From an uncultured Porphyromonadaceae bacterium (GTDB taxonomy: Bacteria > Bacteroidota > Bacteroidia > Bacteroidales > Muribaculaceae), in contig URAU01000007.1 in the NCBI GenBank assembly GCA_900545955.1, forward strand, positions 62,001 to 126,000: a stretch of DNA of 64,000 bases. Reading direction: 5' to 3'. The notes beneath the pieces were generated by a model. It had not been told where the DNA came from, did no database searches, and worked only from the letters and a program-made list of their open reading frames with translations. The first letter of the stretch is position 1; the number at the start of each line of letters is the position of its first letter. Position numbers and translations under genes: made by a program. This document shows positions 27,017-36,558 of this stretch, one piece after another.

Positions 27017-29269
27017 TCAGAAAGTAGCGCGTTTGCTTGCGCTGAGACCGCTGTTATCTACCTTCTTACCCTTGAAGGTCTTGAAGGAGGAAACCTTGGC
27101 ATGAGCAGCTTTATGGCTGACACCCTTAGATGAAAGAGTCTTCACGGCCTTATCTCCACGCTTAGCGACCTTATTGCCAAGAGCAGCTTTGGTCTTTTTG
27201 GCTGCGCCCAGATAAGCCGAGAGATCGAGGACTTCCTGACCGGGAGCATATTCACCGGTTACGCCCGACATATCGATAGTAGTATAACCCATGCCGTAGG
27301 CGGGATCGGGAATAGTAGCGTAGAAATCTTGAGCCGAGCCGGTCCAGGCAGCCCTTGCGTCAAGGAATTCATCACTATAATTGGTGTAAACGCCATTATT
27401 TCCATAATAGAGTCCGAAAGTTCCGGCAGGGAAGGCAATGATTCCATCCTCAACGGTTCCTGCGTAGCCATAGGCTGCCAGCATTTCAAGTGGATATTGT
27501 CTGTTACCGGTCATAAGGCTGTAGCAGTCGCAATCGAACGACATTGCACCCGACAGTCCAATCTCGGCCAGATCGACACCGATTTCGCCATTTTCCATAT
27601 AGGTGGCGTTGCTGTAGCGTGCATCGAAGTAGATGTAGTAGTCCTTATCGGTAAGCGCAACAGGCTGTCCGTTCTGAGCGAGGTCAATAGCAAGCGGCCA
27701 TGCAGCATAAGCGTTGACCAGACGGTAACGACCAGGAGTAGTCGTGCTTGCCTCTACTTCAACGTCCCATTCCTCACCGCCGATAGGATCGGTCGGGCTG
27801 AACTGCCAGTGTCCGTAAATCAGGCCGTCGGTATACTTGCAAGTGCCGACAGAAACCCATTCGCGGGCAGCCTGAACGGTCTTGTAGTCGAAGGTATATG
27901 CGGTGGTAGCCACTGCCTCGCCGCCCTCATTATAGGAAACGGTAACTACAGTGTACTTGCCATCCTCGGGGAGACTGAAGGAAAGAGTGGCGGTTGCATC
28001 GAATATAAGTTCAGCATCAGCATCGGCCTTAATTTCCTCGGCCACAGCATCAATCTGTGCCTGCGTGAGCGCACCGGCAACACACTTATAAGCGAACGAA
28101 GCGACATCAGCACCCTTCACGGCCTGAATCTGAGCATATTCCTTGCCCTGCGGATTAACAAAGTTGCCGGAGTACTCCATAGTAACGTCATAATCCTTGA
28201 AACCAGGAAGAAGAATGGTCTCTACACCGGCACCAAGCCACTGGTCCGTCAGATCAAGCGTAGCAGTCGAAGCAGCCGTGTTGAGGACAATCATACCGGC
28301 CTCGGCATCGTAGTATGCGGGCATAATGTTGTTGGGAACAAGCAGACGGTCGTAAATGAACTGCATGTCGTACTGGCCATTGTAGCTATCGGTGTAGAAC
28401 GAGAGGACGTCCGCGAAATAAACTTCAGCACCCTGATAGGTCTGGCAGGACATGGTATGTGGCACAATAACGAAAGGCACATTCTTGCCACCGTTTGCAA
28501 ACGTCCATGTCTTGTCGATGGTCATGTTGTATACGAAGCGGTTACCGGTATTGATGTCGCCCGTAACAGCCGTCGGATCATAGTCGGGATCGGCACTGTA
28601 AAGGTCGTATGCAACCGGGTCGGGGAACAGGAGCTGGAATTTATTGTCATTTACGAGCGAGCCACGGACATACAGCGGCAGCTCAAACACTCCGCTTGCA
28701 ACCTTCTGAAGAGTAGCCGTACACATTGCAGTGACACCCTGATTATCGTAATCCGGAGTAGATCCAGGAATCATCTCGCTGGTAGCAGGGTCGTAACGGT
28801 AGATTTTCCATTCCGACCAAGGGGAATATACAAGGGTAAATTCACGCTCGGTCAGGCCGTAAATAGAGGTATCCTCGCCTTTCACCTTGAGGTTGAGTTG
28901 ATATTCGTACTCAGGTTCAACCTTGTCAAGGTCCAGGTCGATAACAATAGGAACTTTCTTCACCCCGGCCGGGAAAGTAACCTGAGTAGGAACTGTGAAG
29001 ATGTCAGTCATTGGATTGCCCTGTTTGTCCGTAACCTGACCTTCAAGTCCGACGGTAAGAACGTCGTCGGCACCCTCACGATAGAGGTAAACATCGCAGG
29101 AGGTTGCGTCTACACCAATCTCGACGGTGGCCGACTCATCGACAGGGAAATACACATTGTTGCCGGGTATAACTTCGGCAGGCGTGTATTCAACCTCGTC
29201 GGTACAAGCGGCCATTCCGAAGAGGAACGCACCACCCATAAGGGCAGAAATTATCTTATTGAATTTCAT
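27017..29269 (-). CDS. SusCD-associated lipoprotein of unknown function with a lysine-rich tail
   Basis: A 750-residue surface-type lipoprotein (MKFNKIISALMGGAFLFGMAAC, lipidated Cys22 region). Residues about 30-150 look like a beta-sandwich domain with a calx-beta/Ig flavour (YFPVDESATVEIGVDATSCDVYLYRE); the remainder is aromatic and acidic, and several segments describe repeated beta folds. The last 62 residues (689-750) are strikingly basic: about 15 Lys and 2 Arg against 2 Asp. It follows susD by 47 bases, in the place where SusE/SusF-like ligand-binding proteins sit, but I cannot assign it to them. Ligand unknown. Confidence 0.8.
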   Translation of the reverse strand: MKFNKIISALMGGAFLFGMAACTDEVEYTPAEVIPGNNVYFPVDESATVEIGVDATSCDVYLYREGADDVLTVGLEGQVTDKQGNPMTDIFTVPTQVTFPAGVKKVPIVIDLDLDKVEPEYEYQLNLKVKGEDTSIYGLTEREFTLVYSPWSEWKIYRYDPATSEMIPGSTPDYDNQGVTAMCTATLQKVASGVFELPLYVRGSLVNDNKFQLLFPDPVAYDLYSADPDYDPTAVTGDINTGNRFVYNMTIDKTWTFANGGKNVPFVIVPHTMSCQTYQGAEVYFADVLSFYTDSYNGQYDMQFIYDRLLVPNNIMPAYYDAEAGMIVLNTAASTATLDLTDQWLGAGVETILLPGFKDYDVTMEYSGNFVNPQGKEYAQIQAVKGADVASFAYKCVAGALTQAQIDAVAEEIKADADAELIFDATATLSFSLPEDGKYTVVTVSYNEGGEAVATTAYTFDYKTVQAAREWVSVGTCKYTDGLIYGHWQFSPTDPIGGEEWDVEVEASTTTPGRYRLVNAYAAWPLAIDLAQNGQPVALTDKDYYIYFDARYSNATYMENGEIGVDLAEIGLSGAMSFDCDCYSLMTGNRQYPLEMLAAYGYAGTVEDGIIAFPAGTFGLYYGNNGVYTNYSDEFLDARAAWTGSAQDFYATIPDPAYGMGYTTIDMSGVTGEYAPGQEVLDLSAYLGAAKKTKAALGNKVAKRGDKAVKTLSSKGVSHKAAHAKVSSFKTFKGKKVDNSGLSASKRATF

Positions 29270-29316
29270 AATTGATTATACTTTTTGAAATTATAAACGG
29301 AGAGGATGCGGATTTA

Positions 29317-30993
29317 TTATTCGCCGGTGAGCACAGACTGCTTTCCGGAAACGTTGGGATTATTCATCTTCTCAAGCGCACGGTTAGCATCGGTTTCCTG
29401 CTGAGTGATGACATAGTTCATCCAGCTCGGACGGCCAACGGAATTGTAGGTGTCGCGGCCCCAGTTGAAGTTGGTGCCGGAATAAGTACGGTCTACGTTC
29501 ATATTCAGGCGTTTGTAATCGTAATAGGACTGACCTTCGCCGAAGAGTTCCACACGTTTCTGGAATACGATTTCGTCAATGATATCCTCCGGAGTAGAAG
29601 CATTCGAGCGATAGGTGGCATAGCGGAACTTCTGCATGAAAGTTTTGCAAAGTTCAAGGCCGCCGAAAGGATTGGTATGTGCCGTAGCTTCAGCTTCGAT
29701 GAAATACATTTCCTCGACACGCATCAGAGGAACGCCTACGACTGCAGCAACCTTGTAGTCGTCGAAATTACCCTTACCGGGACGGAATTTAAGCGAGGCA
29801 TAGGTGGGGAGATCCTCGCGCTGCTCCTCGTTGATGAGAGTCTCACGTCCGGAGAGCGGAGAGGATGTAGGAGCGATGAACATGAGCTTGCGCCAGTCGC
29901 GGTCGTTCATACGACGGTATACATTGGCACCGATCATTACGATAGGCCCTGCGGAAGCATATCCGAAAGAAGTCTCGTTAGACATCCAGGAAGCCCAGTT
30001 GATGATACCGGTTTTAACAGCATCATCTTCGTCGGTGAGCTGCATGCCCCACATCCAGGAGGAAACGCTGAGGTCGTTGAAACCGGACTGGGTGTTAAGA
30101 GCCTCTTCCTGAGTCATAGGATTAGCTTTAGAAGTGCTGATGGCAAGGCGAGCATATTGGGCGGCCTCTGCATAAAGCGAGGCGGCTGTGCCTTCGCCTG
30201 CATAGGGAAGACCTTCCTCATGATAAGTAGCGTCCCAAAGGCAGAGACGGGCCATCAGACCATATGCGACGGCAAGATCAGGAACCGTTTTGGAAGTACG
30301 GGCAGCACCTTTCTGAAGAAGGGGTATAGCCTGCTCAAGATCGGTACGGATAAATTTCACCATCTCGTCGTGCTTGGCACGTGGGTTGTTGCGGGCCTGC
30401 TCCTCGGAGGTCTTGTCGGTAACGATAGGAACGGTATAGCCGGTGACGTCGTTGCCGAAAGTGTTGGTGGCGGGTACGTAGTTATTGGGAAGGAACTCAT
30501 ACATACGGGCCATGTCGAGGTATGTCGACGCACGGAATGCAAGACCCTGACCAAGATAGGCCATGAGATCGGGATCGGTAGTCGACGGGTCAACAGCGCC
30601 TATTACTTTATTTGCGGTCAGAACCTGCTCGGTCTGAAAGTTCCAGATAAACTGGCAGACGAGGTAACCGTCGTCAAGGCCGATATTTGCTGAACACCAG
30701 GAATTGAAATGGTTGTAGCTCGAATAAGCTATAGCCATGTCGGCGGTCATACAGTCGAGACCGTGCATGATTGCACCCTTACCCCAGTCCCAGTGCTGTT
30801 CGTCGGGAACGGTAAATACCTGATTGAGGTGGGCGGGCATAGCCCATACAAGGGCTTCAGTGGCTTTGGAGTTGCCGTTGAGCTGCTCCTGGGTCGCACC
30901 ATTGGTGGGGAATACCTCCTCGATACAGCCGGTGGTGAGCAGCGCGGGAGCTACAAGCGCCGCAGCCATTAGTGATTTATATATTTTGTTCAT
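29317..30993 (-). CDS. susD: SusD/RagB family nutrient-binding outer-membrane lipoprotein
   Basis: A 558-residue lipoprotein with signal MNKIYKSLMAAALVAPALLTTGC. It is helical with TPR-like features at the N-terminal half and the family's usual ending (VDRTYSGTNFNWGRDTYNSVGRPSWMNYVITQQETDANRALEKMNNP region). SusD proteins cap the SusC channel at the cell surface and deliver the ligand. It is 19 bases downstream of susC and co-transcribed. No glycoside hydrolase is near, so a glycan substrate is not supported; the S8 protease nearby favours peptides, as for RagA/RagB (inference). Confidence 0.93.
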   Translation of the reverse strand: MNKIYKSLMAAALVAPALLTTGCIEEVFPTNGATQEQLNGNSKATEALVWAMPAHLNQVFTVPDEQHWDWGKGAIMHGLDCMTADMAIAYSSYNHFNSWCSANIGLDDGYLVCQFIWNFQTEQVLTANKVIGAVDPSTTDPDLMAYLGQGLAFRASTYLDMARMYEFLPNNYVPATNTFGNDVTGYTVPIVTDKTSEEQARNNPRAKHDEMVKFIRTDLEQAIPLLQKGAARTSKTVPDLAVAYGLMARLCLWDATYHEEGLPYAGEGTAASLYAEAAQYARLAISTSKANPMTQEEALNTQSGFNDLSVSSWMWGMQLTDEDDAVKTGIINWASWMSNETSFGYASAGPIVMIGANVYRRMNDRDWRKLMFIAPTSSPLSGRETLINEEQREDLPTYASLKFRPGKGNFDDYKVAAVVGVPLMRVEEMYFIEAEATAHTNPFGGLELCKTFMQKFRYATYRSNASTPEDIIDEIVFQKRVELFGEGQSYYDYKRLNMNVDRTYSGTNFNWGRDTYNSVGRPSWMNYVITQQETDANRALEKMNNPNVSGKQSVLTGE

Positions 30994-31012
30994 TGTTGCT
31001 GTGTCTTAGAAA

Positions 31013-34000
31013 TTAGAATTCAACAGTCAGACCGCCGGAAATAGTGCGGATGGGAGCATAGTAAGTATTGTTGTTGCCTCCGGTGAACGACTGACGGGGA
31101 TCCAGACCCTGACGCTTTGACCAAACCCAGACGTTGTCGCAGGCGAGGTAAACACGAACCTTCGAGAGGTAAGCCTTGCGCACGAGCTTGGTGGGAAGTG
31201 TGTAACCGAAGTTGATATTCTCGAGCGAGAGATAGGAAGCGTCGGTTATGAAGCGGTCGCTGGTAGCATTTGTATACTGCTGGCCGAACATGTTGCGGGG
31301 AATGTCGGAATCAGGATTCTCGGGGCTCCATGCGTTGAGCATGTCGGAGTGGATGTTGCCACCCTTGCTGCTGTCGTAGGGAGTGCCCATGAGCTGAGCG
31401 TAACCGCTGTCGTAAACCTTACCGCCGATCTGGTAGTTGAAAGCAAGCGAGAGGTCGAAGTCGCGGTAGGCGAACGAAGTGCTGAAGCCGCCGTAGACGG
31501 GAGCGAGAGCAGTTCCTACGATATAGCGGGAAGCCTTGGTGTAGTCGTCGGTAGTCTCGGTTCCGATTACGTCGCCGTCCTTGTTGTAGACATTCTTATA
31601 GTAGAGAGCCTTACCGTTCTCCTTGTTGACGCCGGCATATTTGTAGGTATAGAAGCTGTACATCGACTCGCCTTCGCCGTAGAAGTAGTTTCCGGAAGAA
31701 TAACCGTAGGCCGGGTCAAGCTTGAAGTCATCCTTGAAGATGTAGCCTTTCTGACCCTTGCGGTCCTCGGGGAGCTTGGAGATACGGTTTTTATACCATG
31801 TCATGTTGAAGTTGACGTCCCACTTGAAATTCCTGGTCTTGATGGGGGTACCGCCGAGTTCGATTTCAACACCGGTGTTCTTCATGTCGCCGATATTGTC
31901 GTAGTAGCCTGTATAACCGAACGAAGAAGGAAGCGGGAAGAACATAAGCATGTCGGAGGTCTTGCGGTAGAAGGCCTCGATATTGCCGGTGAAGCGGCCG
32001 TTGAACATCGAGAACTCAACGCCTGCGTTGAAGTTGCCGTTCTTTTCCCAGGTGATGTCTTCGTTACCCATCGAGTCGGGGGTTGCACCCGGCATGTTGT
32101 TGGAGTTGACGATGTTATAGGTATTGGTATAGCGGAAGTTACCGATGTTGTCGTTACCTTGCTCACCGTAAGAGACCTTCACCTTGAGCATGTCGAGCCA
32201 GGTTACATCCTGAAGGAACGATTCCTTGGAGATAATCCAGGCGCCACCGAGGCTCCAGAAGTTACCCCAACGGTGGTTGGGATGGAAACGCGAGGATGCG
32301 TCGCGACGGAACGAACCGGAGAAGAAATACTTGCTGTCGTAATCATACTGGCCACGGAAAATCCAGCCTTCGTTGTTGTATTCGGTGGTATAGGAGTTTG
32401 CGTTGCCTTTGATGATTGCGCCGGCGAGTTCCTCATTGCCGCGGTCAAACATGCTGCTCTTTGAGCCATACAGATAATAGAATGTGGTCTTGAACCATTC
32501 GTGACCGAGGAGGGCGTCAACGTTGTGCTTACCGAACTTGTGGTTCCATGTCAGCAACTGCTGATAGGTGTAGTCGACCGAACGGGTGTGATATTTCCCT
32601 ACGACACCATTTTGAGTTGCGTACTGACCGTAGTAGGGGTTGGTGACCGTGGTCTGGCGCATTTCCTGAAGGTTCACGTTGTTGTTGGAGGTGAACTTGA
32701 AGTCCTTGAGGAAGCGCACCTCAACGAAAGCGGCGCCGTTGAAGTTGTTGCCTTCAACCTTGTTGGTGTCGAGAATCATGGCGTCGACGGCGTTGGAGTC
32801 GCCGAAGATCGGACGTTTCAGACCTGCGTTGTCGCCCGACCCATAGTCATAGCGGGTATTGCCGAACTTATCGACCATGACGTTGCCGGCGGCGTCGCGG
32901 ATATAAAGCGGATAGATGGGAGCAATGCCGGTAGCGGCGGCGAAGATATTGCCTGTGGAAGCGGAGTTGCCTTCTTCGCTGTCCATAGCGTTCTGAACGA
33001 TATGGCTGTAGCTACCGCGGGCACCGACCTTCAGCCAGGGTTTGGCCTGAACATCGGCATTGAGGCGTGCGGTGAAGCGCTGGAAGTCACTCTTGGCGAT
33101 GATGATACCGTCGTTTTTCAGATAGCCGACCGAAGCGAAGAAGTTGCTCTTGTCGTTGCCCTGAGTTACGCTTACATTGTATTCCTGACGGAGGCTATGC
33201 TTGTATGTTTCGTCCAGCCAGTTGTCGGGGGTCACGAAATAGCTTGCGCCCTTGTTGGTTACAACGCGGCCGAGCGTGGCAGCGGGATTGAGTTTACCGT
33301 TGGTACCGATAAGATACTGGCCTGCAGGCATTGTATACACATTATAACCGAGACCGTAGGCATTGTCGGCCGTCAGGTTGTTGTTGGCCCAGATATAAGC
33401 CTGATCGGCACCGTAGCCGAGACCGCCTATATTCTCATCCTCGCCTGTGTTGGGATTTTTCACATTCTCGGGGGCCGTGGTGGCATAGTTGTACAGAGAG
33501 CGGTAGTAAGTCTCGTAGTACTGTGCGGGATCCTTGATATAGTCGTAGTCCTGAGTGGCACGCATATTCACACCCCACTTGGCATCTACCGTAACCTTGG
33601 CCTCGCCAAGTTTGGCGCGCTTGGTAGTGATGAGGATGACACCATTGGCACCGCGGGCACCGTAAAGAGCATTCGACGCAGCGTCCTTGAGGACGGTCAT
33701 CGACTCGATATCATTGGTATTAAGAGTATTGATATCGTTTGAATAGGGGGTACCATCGACAATAACCAGAGGCGAGTTGCCGGCGTTCATCGAGGAGAAA
33801 CCGCGGATGCGGATTGTGGGGCTGGAGGACCCGGGGGCACCCGAAGCATTGGAGAGCTGCAAACCGGCAACCTTACCGGAGAGAGCGTCGAGCACGTTGG
33901 TGACCTGGGTCTTCTCGATAGCGTCGTTGCTGATCACGGTTGCCGAACCGGTGAAGGCCGATTTCTTGGCGGTACCGTAAGCCACGACCATCACCTCGTC

Positions 34001-34309
34001 GAGACTGTTCTCGGAGGATTCGAGTTTGATGGTCATCTTCCCGGACGAAACAGCCACCTTGCGGGTGTTGAAGCCCACGTAAGATACGTTGAGTTCATTT
34101 ACTTTGTCGGGGACGGTCAACGAGAAGTTACCGTCGATGTCGGTCGATGTTCCCTGACCGCCTCCGATGGGCATCACCGTGGCACCTGCCAGGGGCTCGT
34201 CGTCAGCTGCCGAAACAACCGTACCGCTGACCACCTTCGACTGCGCCATGGCGCAAGCTGCGGTAATCAGGACTGCCGTCAGTAATAGAAACAGCTTTTT
34301 CATACACAA
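31013..34309 (-). CDS. susC: SusC/RagA family TonB-dependent outer-membrane transporter
   Basis: A 1,098-residue protein. The signal peptide (MKKLFLLLTAVLITAACAMAQ) is followed by a carboxypeptidase-regulatory-like domain (about 25-105: VVSGTVVSAADDEPLAGATV ... GNFSLTVP), a TonB box-like segment LDEVMVVAYGTAKKS, the plug domain with GNSPLVIVDGTPY and NALYGARGANGVILI, and a long beta-barrel ending GGLTVEF with terminal Phe. Start is the ATG at 34309 or, more likely, 34303 (MKKLF). It imports a large ligand across the outer membrane using TonB energy. A leader of about 280 bases precedes it and no regulator gene is adjacent. Confidence 0.96.
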   Translation of the reverse strand: MCMKKLFLLLTAVLITAACAMAQSKVVSGTVVSAADDEPLAGATVMPIGGGQGTSTDIDGNFSLTVPDKVNELNVSYVGFNTRKVAVSSGKMTIKLESSENSLDEVMVVAYGTAKKSAFTGSATVISNDAIEKTQVTNVLDALSGKVAGLQLSNASGAPGSSSPTIRIRGFSSMNAGNSPLVIVDGTPYSNDINTLNTNDIESMTVLKDAASNALYGARGANGVILITTKRAKLGEAKVTVDAKWGVNMRATQDYDYIKDPAQYYETYYRSLYNYATTAPENVKNPNTGEDENIGGLGYGADQAYIWANNNLTADNAYGLGYNVYTMPAGQYLIGTNGKLNPAATLGRVVTNKGASYFVTPDNWLDETYKHSLRQEYNVSVTQGNDKSNFFASVGYLKNDGIIIAKSDFQRFTARLNADVQAKPWLKVGARGSYSHIVQNAMDSEEGNSASTGNIFAAATGIAPIYPLYIRDAAGNVMVDKFGNTRYDYGSGDNAGLKRPIFGDSNAVDAMILDTNKVEGNNFNGAAFVEVRFLKDFKFTSNNNVNLQEMRQTTVTNPYYGQYATQNGVVGKYHTRSVDYTYQQLLTWNHKFGKHNVDALLGHEWFKTTFYYLYGSKSSMFDRGNEELAGAIIKGNANSYTTEYNNEGWIFRGQYDYDSKYFFSGSFRRDASSRFHPNHRWGNFWSLGGAWIISKESFLQDVTWLDMLKVKVSYGEQGNDNIGNFRYTNTYNIVNSNNMPGATPDSMGNEDITWEKNGNFNAGVEFSMFNGRFTGNIEAFYRKTSDMLMFFPLPSSFGYTGYYDNIGDMKNTGVEIELGGTPIKTRNFKWDVNFNMTWYKNRISKLPEDRKGQKGYIFKDDFKLDPAYGYSSGNYFYGEGESMYSFYTYKYAGVNKENGKALYYKNVYNKDGDVIGTETTDDYTKASRYIVGTALAPVYGGFSTSFAYRDFDLSLAFNYQIGGKVYDSGYAQLMGTPYDSSKGGNIHSDMLNAWSPENPDSDIPRNMFGQQYTNATSDRFITDASYLSLENINFGYTLPTKLVRKAYLSKVRVYLACDNVWVWSKRQGLDPRQSFTGGNNNTYYAPIRTISGGLTVEF

Positions 34310-34593
34310 TAATTAATTAGACATAATGAGTTAAAAATTCTACGATCGGTTTGATTTTAACGAGCACTTTTTTTGCGCACATGGGTCGAGCCGGGGCTAT
34401 TCTTGCTTACGGGTTCGGGATGATTCAAACTTTTTCTTTTCGGCCTCCCTGCGGAAGCTTTGGGCGAAATCGATTCGTAAAACCCCGAGGGCTTAAAAGC
34501 GTGGCCGCGCGTGAGAATCATCGCTGCCCGGTTTTTACATCTTTTTTAACCTTAGTCGCACCGAAATTCACGGCTTTCACCATATACACTTAG
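34310..34593 (-). promoter_or_regulatory. Long 5' leader of the SusC operon
   Basis: The 284 bases between the -7 box and susC contain no convincing gene. They include GC-rich stretches, an A-run in GCGCAAAAAAAGTGC and a complex of short pairings. In Bacteroides many susC-like leaders are regulated by antisense or trans RNAs, so this leader is a candidate for such control (inference only). Confidence 0.4.
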
Positions 34594-34601
34594 CAAAGTT
34601 A
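34594..34601 (-). promoter_or_regulatory. -7 box of the SusC operon
   Basis: Minus strand TAACTTTG, about 290 bases upstream of the susC start. No clear -33 element. The region to the right (34602-34900) is AT-rich and otherwise featureless. Confidence 0.55.
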
Positions 34602-34919
34602 ATACAAAATGTCAAGAAAATAAACACTTCGAGAGCATTTTTGCTGCTCTTTAACATAATTCTTTGTCATGTTGACAAGTGGCTATTTTGGCACAAATTA
34701 CACATATTATTAATTTACAGCCATTTACAATATGAATAACCGACATAAATATTCACATTGCATAAAACCTCAAAAAGTGTTAAAAATTTTAGCTTAATTA
34801 ATTGTTAAAGACCACTGGGGGAAAATGGAGCAAACGGACAGAAAAATGGTAACTTCCGACAACCCGCCCACTCCGCCAATCTCCTATATATATTAAGGCG
34901 TATAGGATTCGCAAACCTA

Positions 34920-34951
34920 TTGCCGGATTACCATAAAATTCGCTATCTTTG
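34920..34951 (+). promoter_or_regulatory. Promoter of the DUF4421 gene
   Basis: TTG (34920-34922), 21-base spacer, TATCTTTG (34944-34951). The ATG is at 34959, seven bases after the -7 box, so the transcript begins at or next to the start codon. Confidence 0.75.
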
Positions 34952-34958
34952 CATCAAT

Positions 34959-36089
34959 ATGGCGCATACCGAAATCCTGGAAGAACGACCGGAGGGAACA
35001 CGTCCCCTGAAGACGCCCGGAAGCCGCACACTGCGTGCGGTATGGCTCGCCATGCTCCTGGCAGTAATCCTCGGTGCGGCCGCTCCGCAGGAGGCACGCG
35101 CCTTCAGCCTCGACCTCGACTCGATTGCGGCGTGGGGCAAATTTCCAAATTTCTGCATCAAGACCTACCGCTGGGGCGATAAATTCTTCAATTCCTACGA
35201 CTCGCTCTATGTGGTCGGTTCGGGCAAACGATTCAACGTCAAGGCGAAAGTCGACTCATGGAGCGACGTCTACAACTTCCGCATCGACGACGGCTACTCG
35301 ATGCAGATGCTCAGCGACCCCTCGTCGACTCTGGGTTTCTACCTCACCTACATGGCCGTGTCGGTGGGCTACGACATGAACATCGGCAAATACTTCAACG
35401 GCGGCCAGCGTGCGCGCAAGCGTTTCAACCTGCAGTTCAACTGCTCGCTCTTCGCATTCGAATACTACAACATAAGCAACGACATCGGAACGACCATACG
35501 CCGGATGGGGCCGGTGGGCGAAAGCCACCGCGTCGACATCCCGTTCAAGGGAATAAACACAAGCCAGTGGGGTATAGACCTCTACTACTTCTTCAACCAC
35601 AAACGATACTCGCAGGCGGCGGCATTCTACTACAGCAAGCTGCAGGTTCGCAGCCAGGGGACGTTTTTCGCCGGCCTATCGTTCAACGGCTCGCAGTACA
35701 ACTTCGATTTCTGGGACCTCGAGCCGGCCGACCGCCCTACCCTCCCCGCCTCGTGGGCGAATTTCTATATGGTGAAGAACAAGAATTATGCCCTGAAACT
35801 CGGCTACGGCTACAACTGGGTGTTCCACAAGGGATGGGTGCTGGGAGTGTCGGAGGCTCCTCTCATCGGCCTGCGCGTGGGCTACATCAACGACCCGTCG
35901 CAGCAGAAAACGTCGTTCGGCATGAGCAACCAGATGCGCCTGTCGCTGATCTACAACTACAAGACGAAATGGTTTTTCGGCGCCGTGGGCCGTTGGGACA
36001 TGGCCCTGATCTACGACCGCGAACACACGCTGATGGCCAACAATCTCTCGCTGGAAGCTTCGGCAGGCTTCCGCTTCAATCTATGGTAA
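34959..36089 (+). CDS. DUF4421 family outer-membrane beta-barrel protein
   Basis: A 376-residue exported protein. The N-terminus is a long signal (MAHTEILEERPEG ... hydrophobic WLAMLLAVILGAAAPQEARA, cleavage near residue 47) followed by a domain rich in alternating aromatic residues typical of small outer-membrane barrels, with FNSYDSLYVVGSGKRFNVK and GYDMNIGKYFNGGQ matching DUF4421 as I know it. No function is known for the family. The ATG at 34959 is preferred over the TTG at 34920, which is the -33 element of the promoter. Confidence 0.85.
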   Translation: MAHTEILEERPEGTRPLKTPGSRTLRAVWLAMLLAVILGAAAPQEARAFSLDLDSIAAWGKFPNFCIKTYRWGDKFFNSYDSLYVVGSGKRFNVKAKVDSWSDVYNFRIDDGYSMQMLSDPSSTLGFYLTYMAVSVGYDMNIGKYFNGGQRARKRFNLQFNCSLFAFEYYNISNDIGTTIRRMGPVGESHRVDIPFKGINTSQWGIDLYYFFNHKRYSQAAAFYYSKLQVRSQGTFFAGLSFNGSQYNFDFWDLEPADRPTLPASWANFYMVKNKNYALKLGYGYNWVFHKGWVLGVSEAPLIGLRVGYINDPSQQKTSFGMSNQMRLSLIYNYKTKWFFGAVGRWDMALIYDREHTLMANNLSLEASAGFRFNLW

Positions 36090-36144
36090 AAGAAGTCATT
36101 TAAACTTTTTCTTCAAATGGCTTCACAAGATGTATTCATCAAGA

Positions 36145-36501
36145 ATGACACACAAAGAATTCCGGGGTTTCATCGGGTTAGGCATACTGCTTGTAATCCC
36201 ACTTGCAATCAGTCTGGCAAAACAATGCACCAATACGCAAACCGAGAAGCGCCTGCAGGAGGCAGTCGAGATAGCGCAGGAGGCCGATTCGATAGCCGAC
36301 ATATCGAAAGCCCGCGCCGACTCCGCCTCGGTTGAGGCAGCCTGCGGACCGGCCGAACCGGATGACAGTCAGACCAGTCGGGCCGGACGGCCCGAACGCA
36401 CGGCACGCACTGGTCAGAGCAAGAAAAAGCCGGCGGGGCATAAAGCCCAGCCGGCCGATATGAGCAGTCCGCACGACCGCCCGGTGGAAATCGGACGGTA
36501 A
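36145..36501 (+). CDS. Small single-pass membrane protein, function unknown
   Basis: A 118-residue protein with one N-terminal transmembrane helix (about residues 7-25, GFIGLGILLVIPLAISLA) and a hydrophilic, charged tail rich in Ala/Glu then Arg/Lys/Pro, ending SSPHDRPVEIGR. Bacteroidales have small proteins of this layout ending in a conserved S-P-x-D-x-P-V motif; this one fits. The start at 36145 (MTHKEFRG) is preferred over an ATG at 36130. It lies 55 bases after the DUF4421 gene. No function can be assigned. Confidence 0.65.
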   Translation: MTHKEFRGFIGLGILLVIPLAISLAKQCTNTQTEKRLQEAVEIAQEADSIADISKARADSASVEAACGPAEPDDSQTSRAGRPERTARTGQSKKKPAGHKAQPADMSSPHDRPVEIGR

Positions 36502-36524
36502 TCAGAGCCGATACAAGTTAATAT

Positions 36525-36549
36525 TTAAGTCTGACCATCAAAGACTTAA
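36525..36549. terminator. Weak stem-loop between convergent genes
   Basis: TTAAGTCT (36525-36532) and AGACTTAA (36542-36549) around a 9-base loop, between the small membrane protein (+) and rnr (-). Confidence 0.45.
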
Positions 36550-36558
36550 GTTCGAGAA

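Noticed and set aside
34351..34593. 80-codon plus-strand ORF in the SusC leader
   Set aside because: No promoter, no family resemblance, and it sits antisense to the leader.
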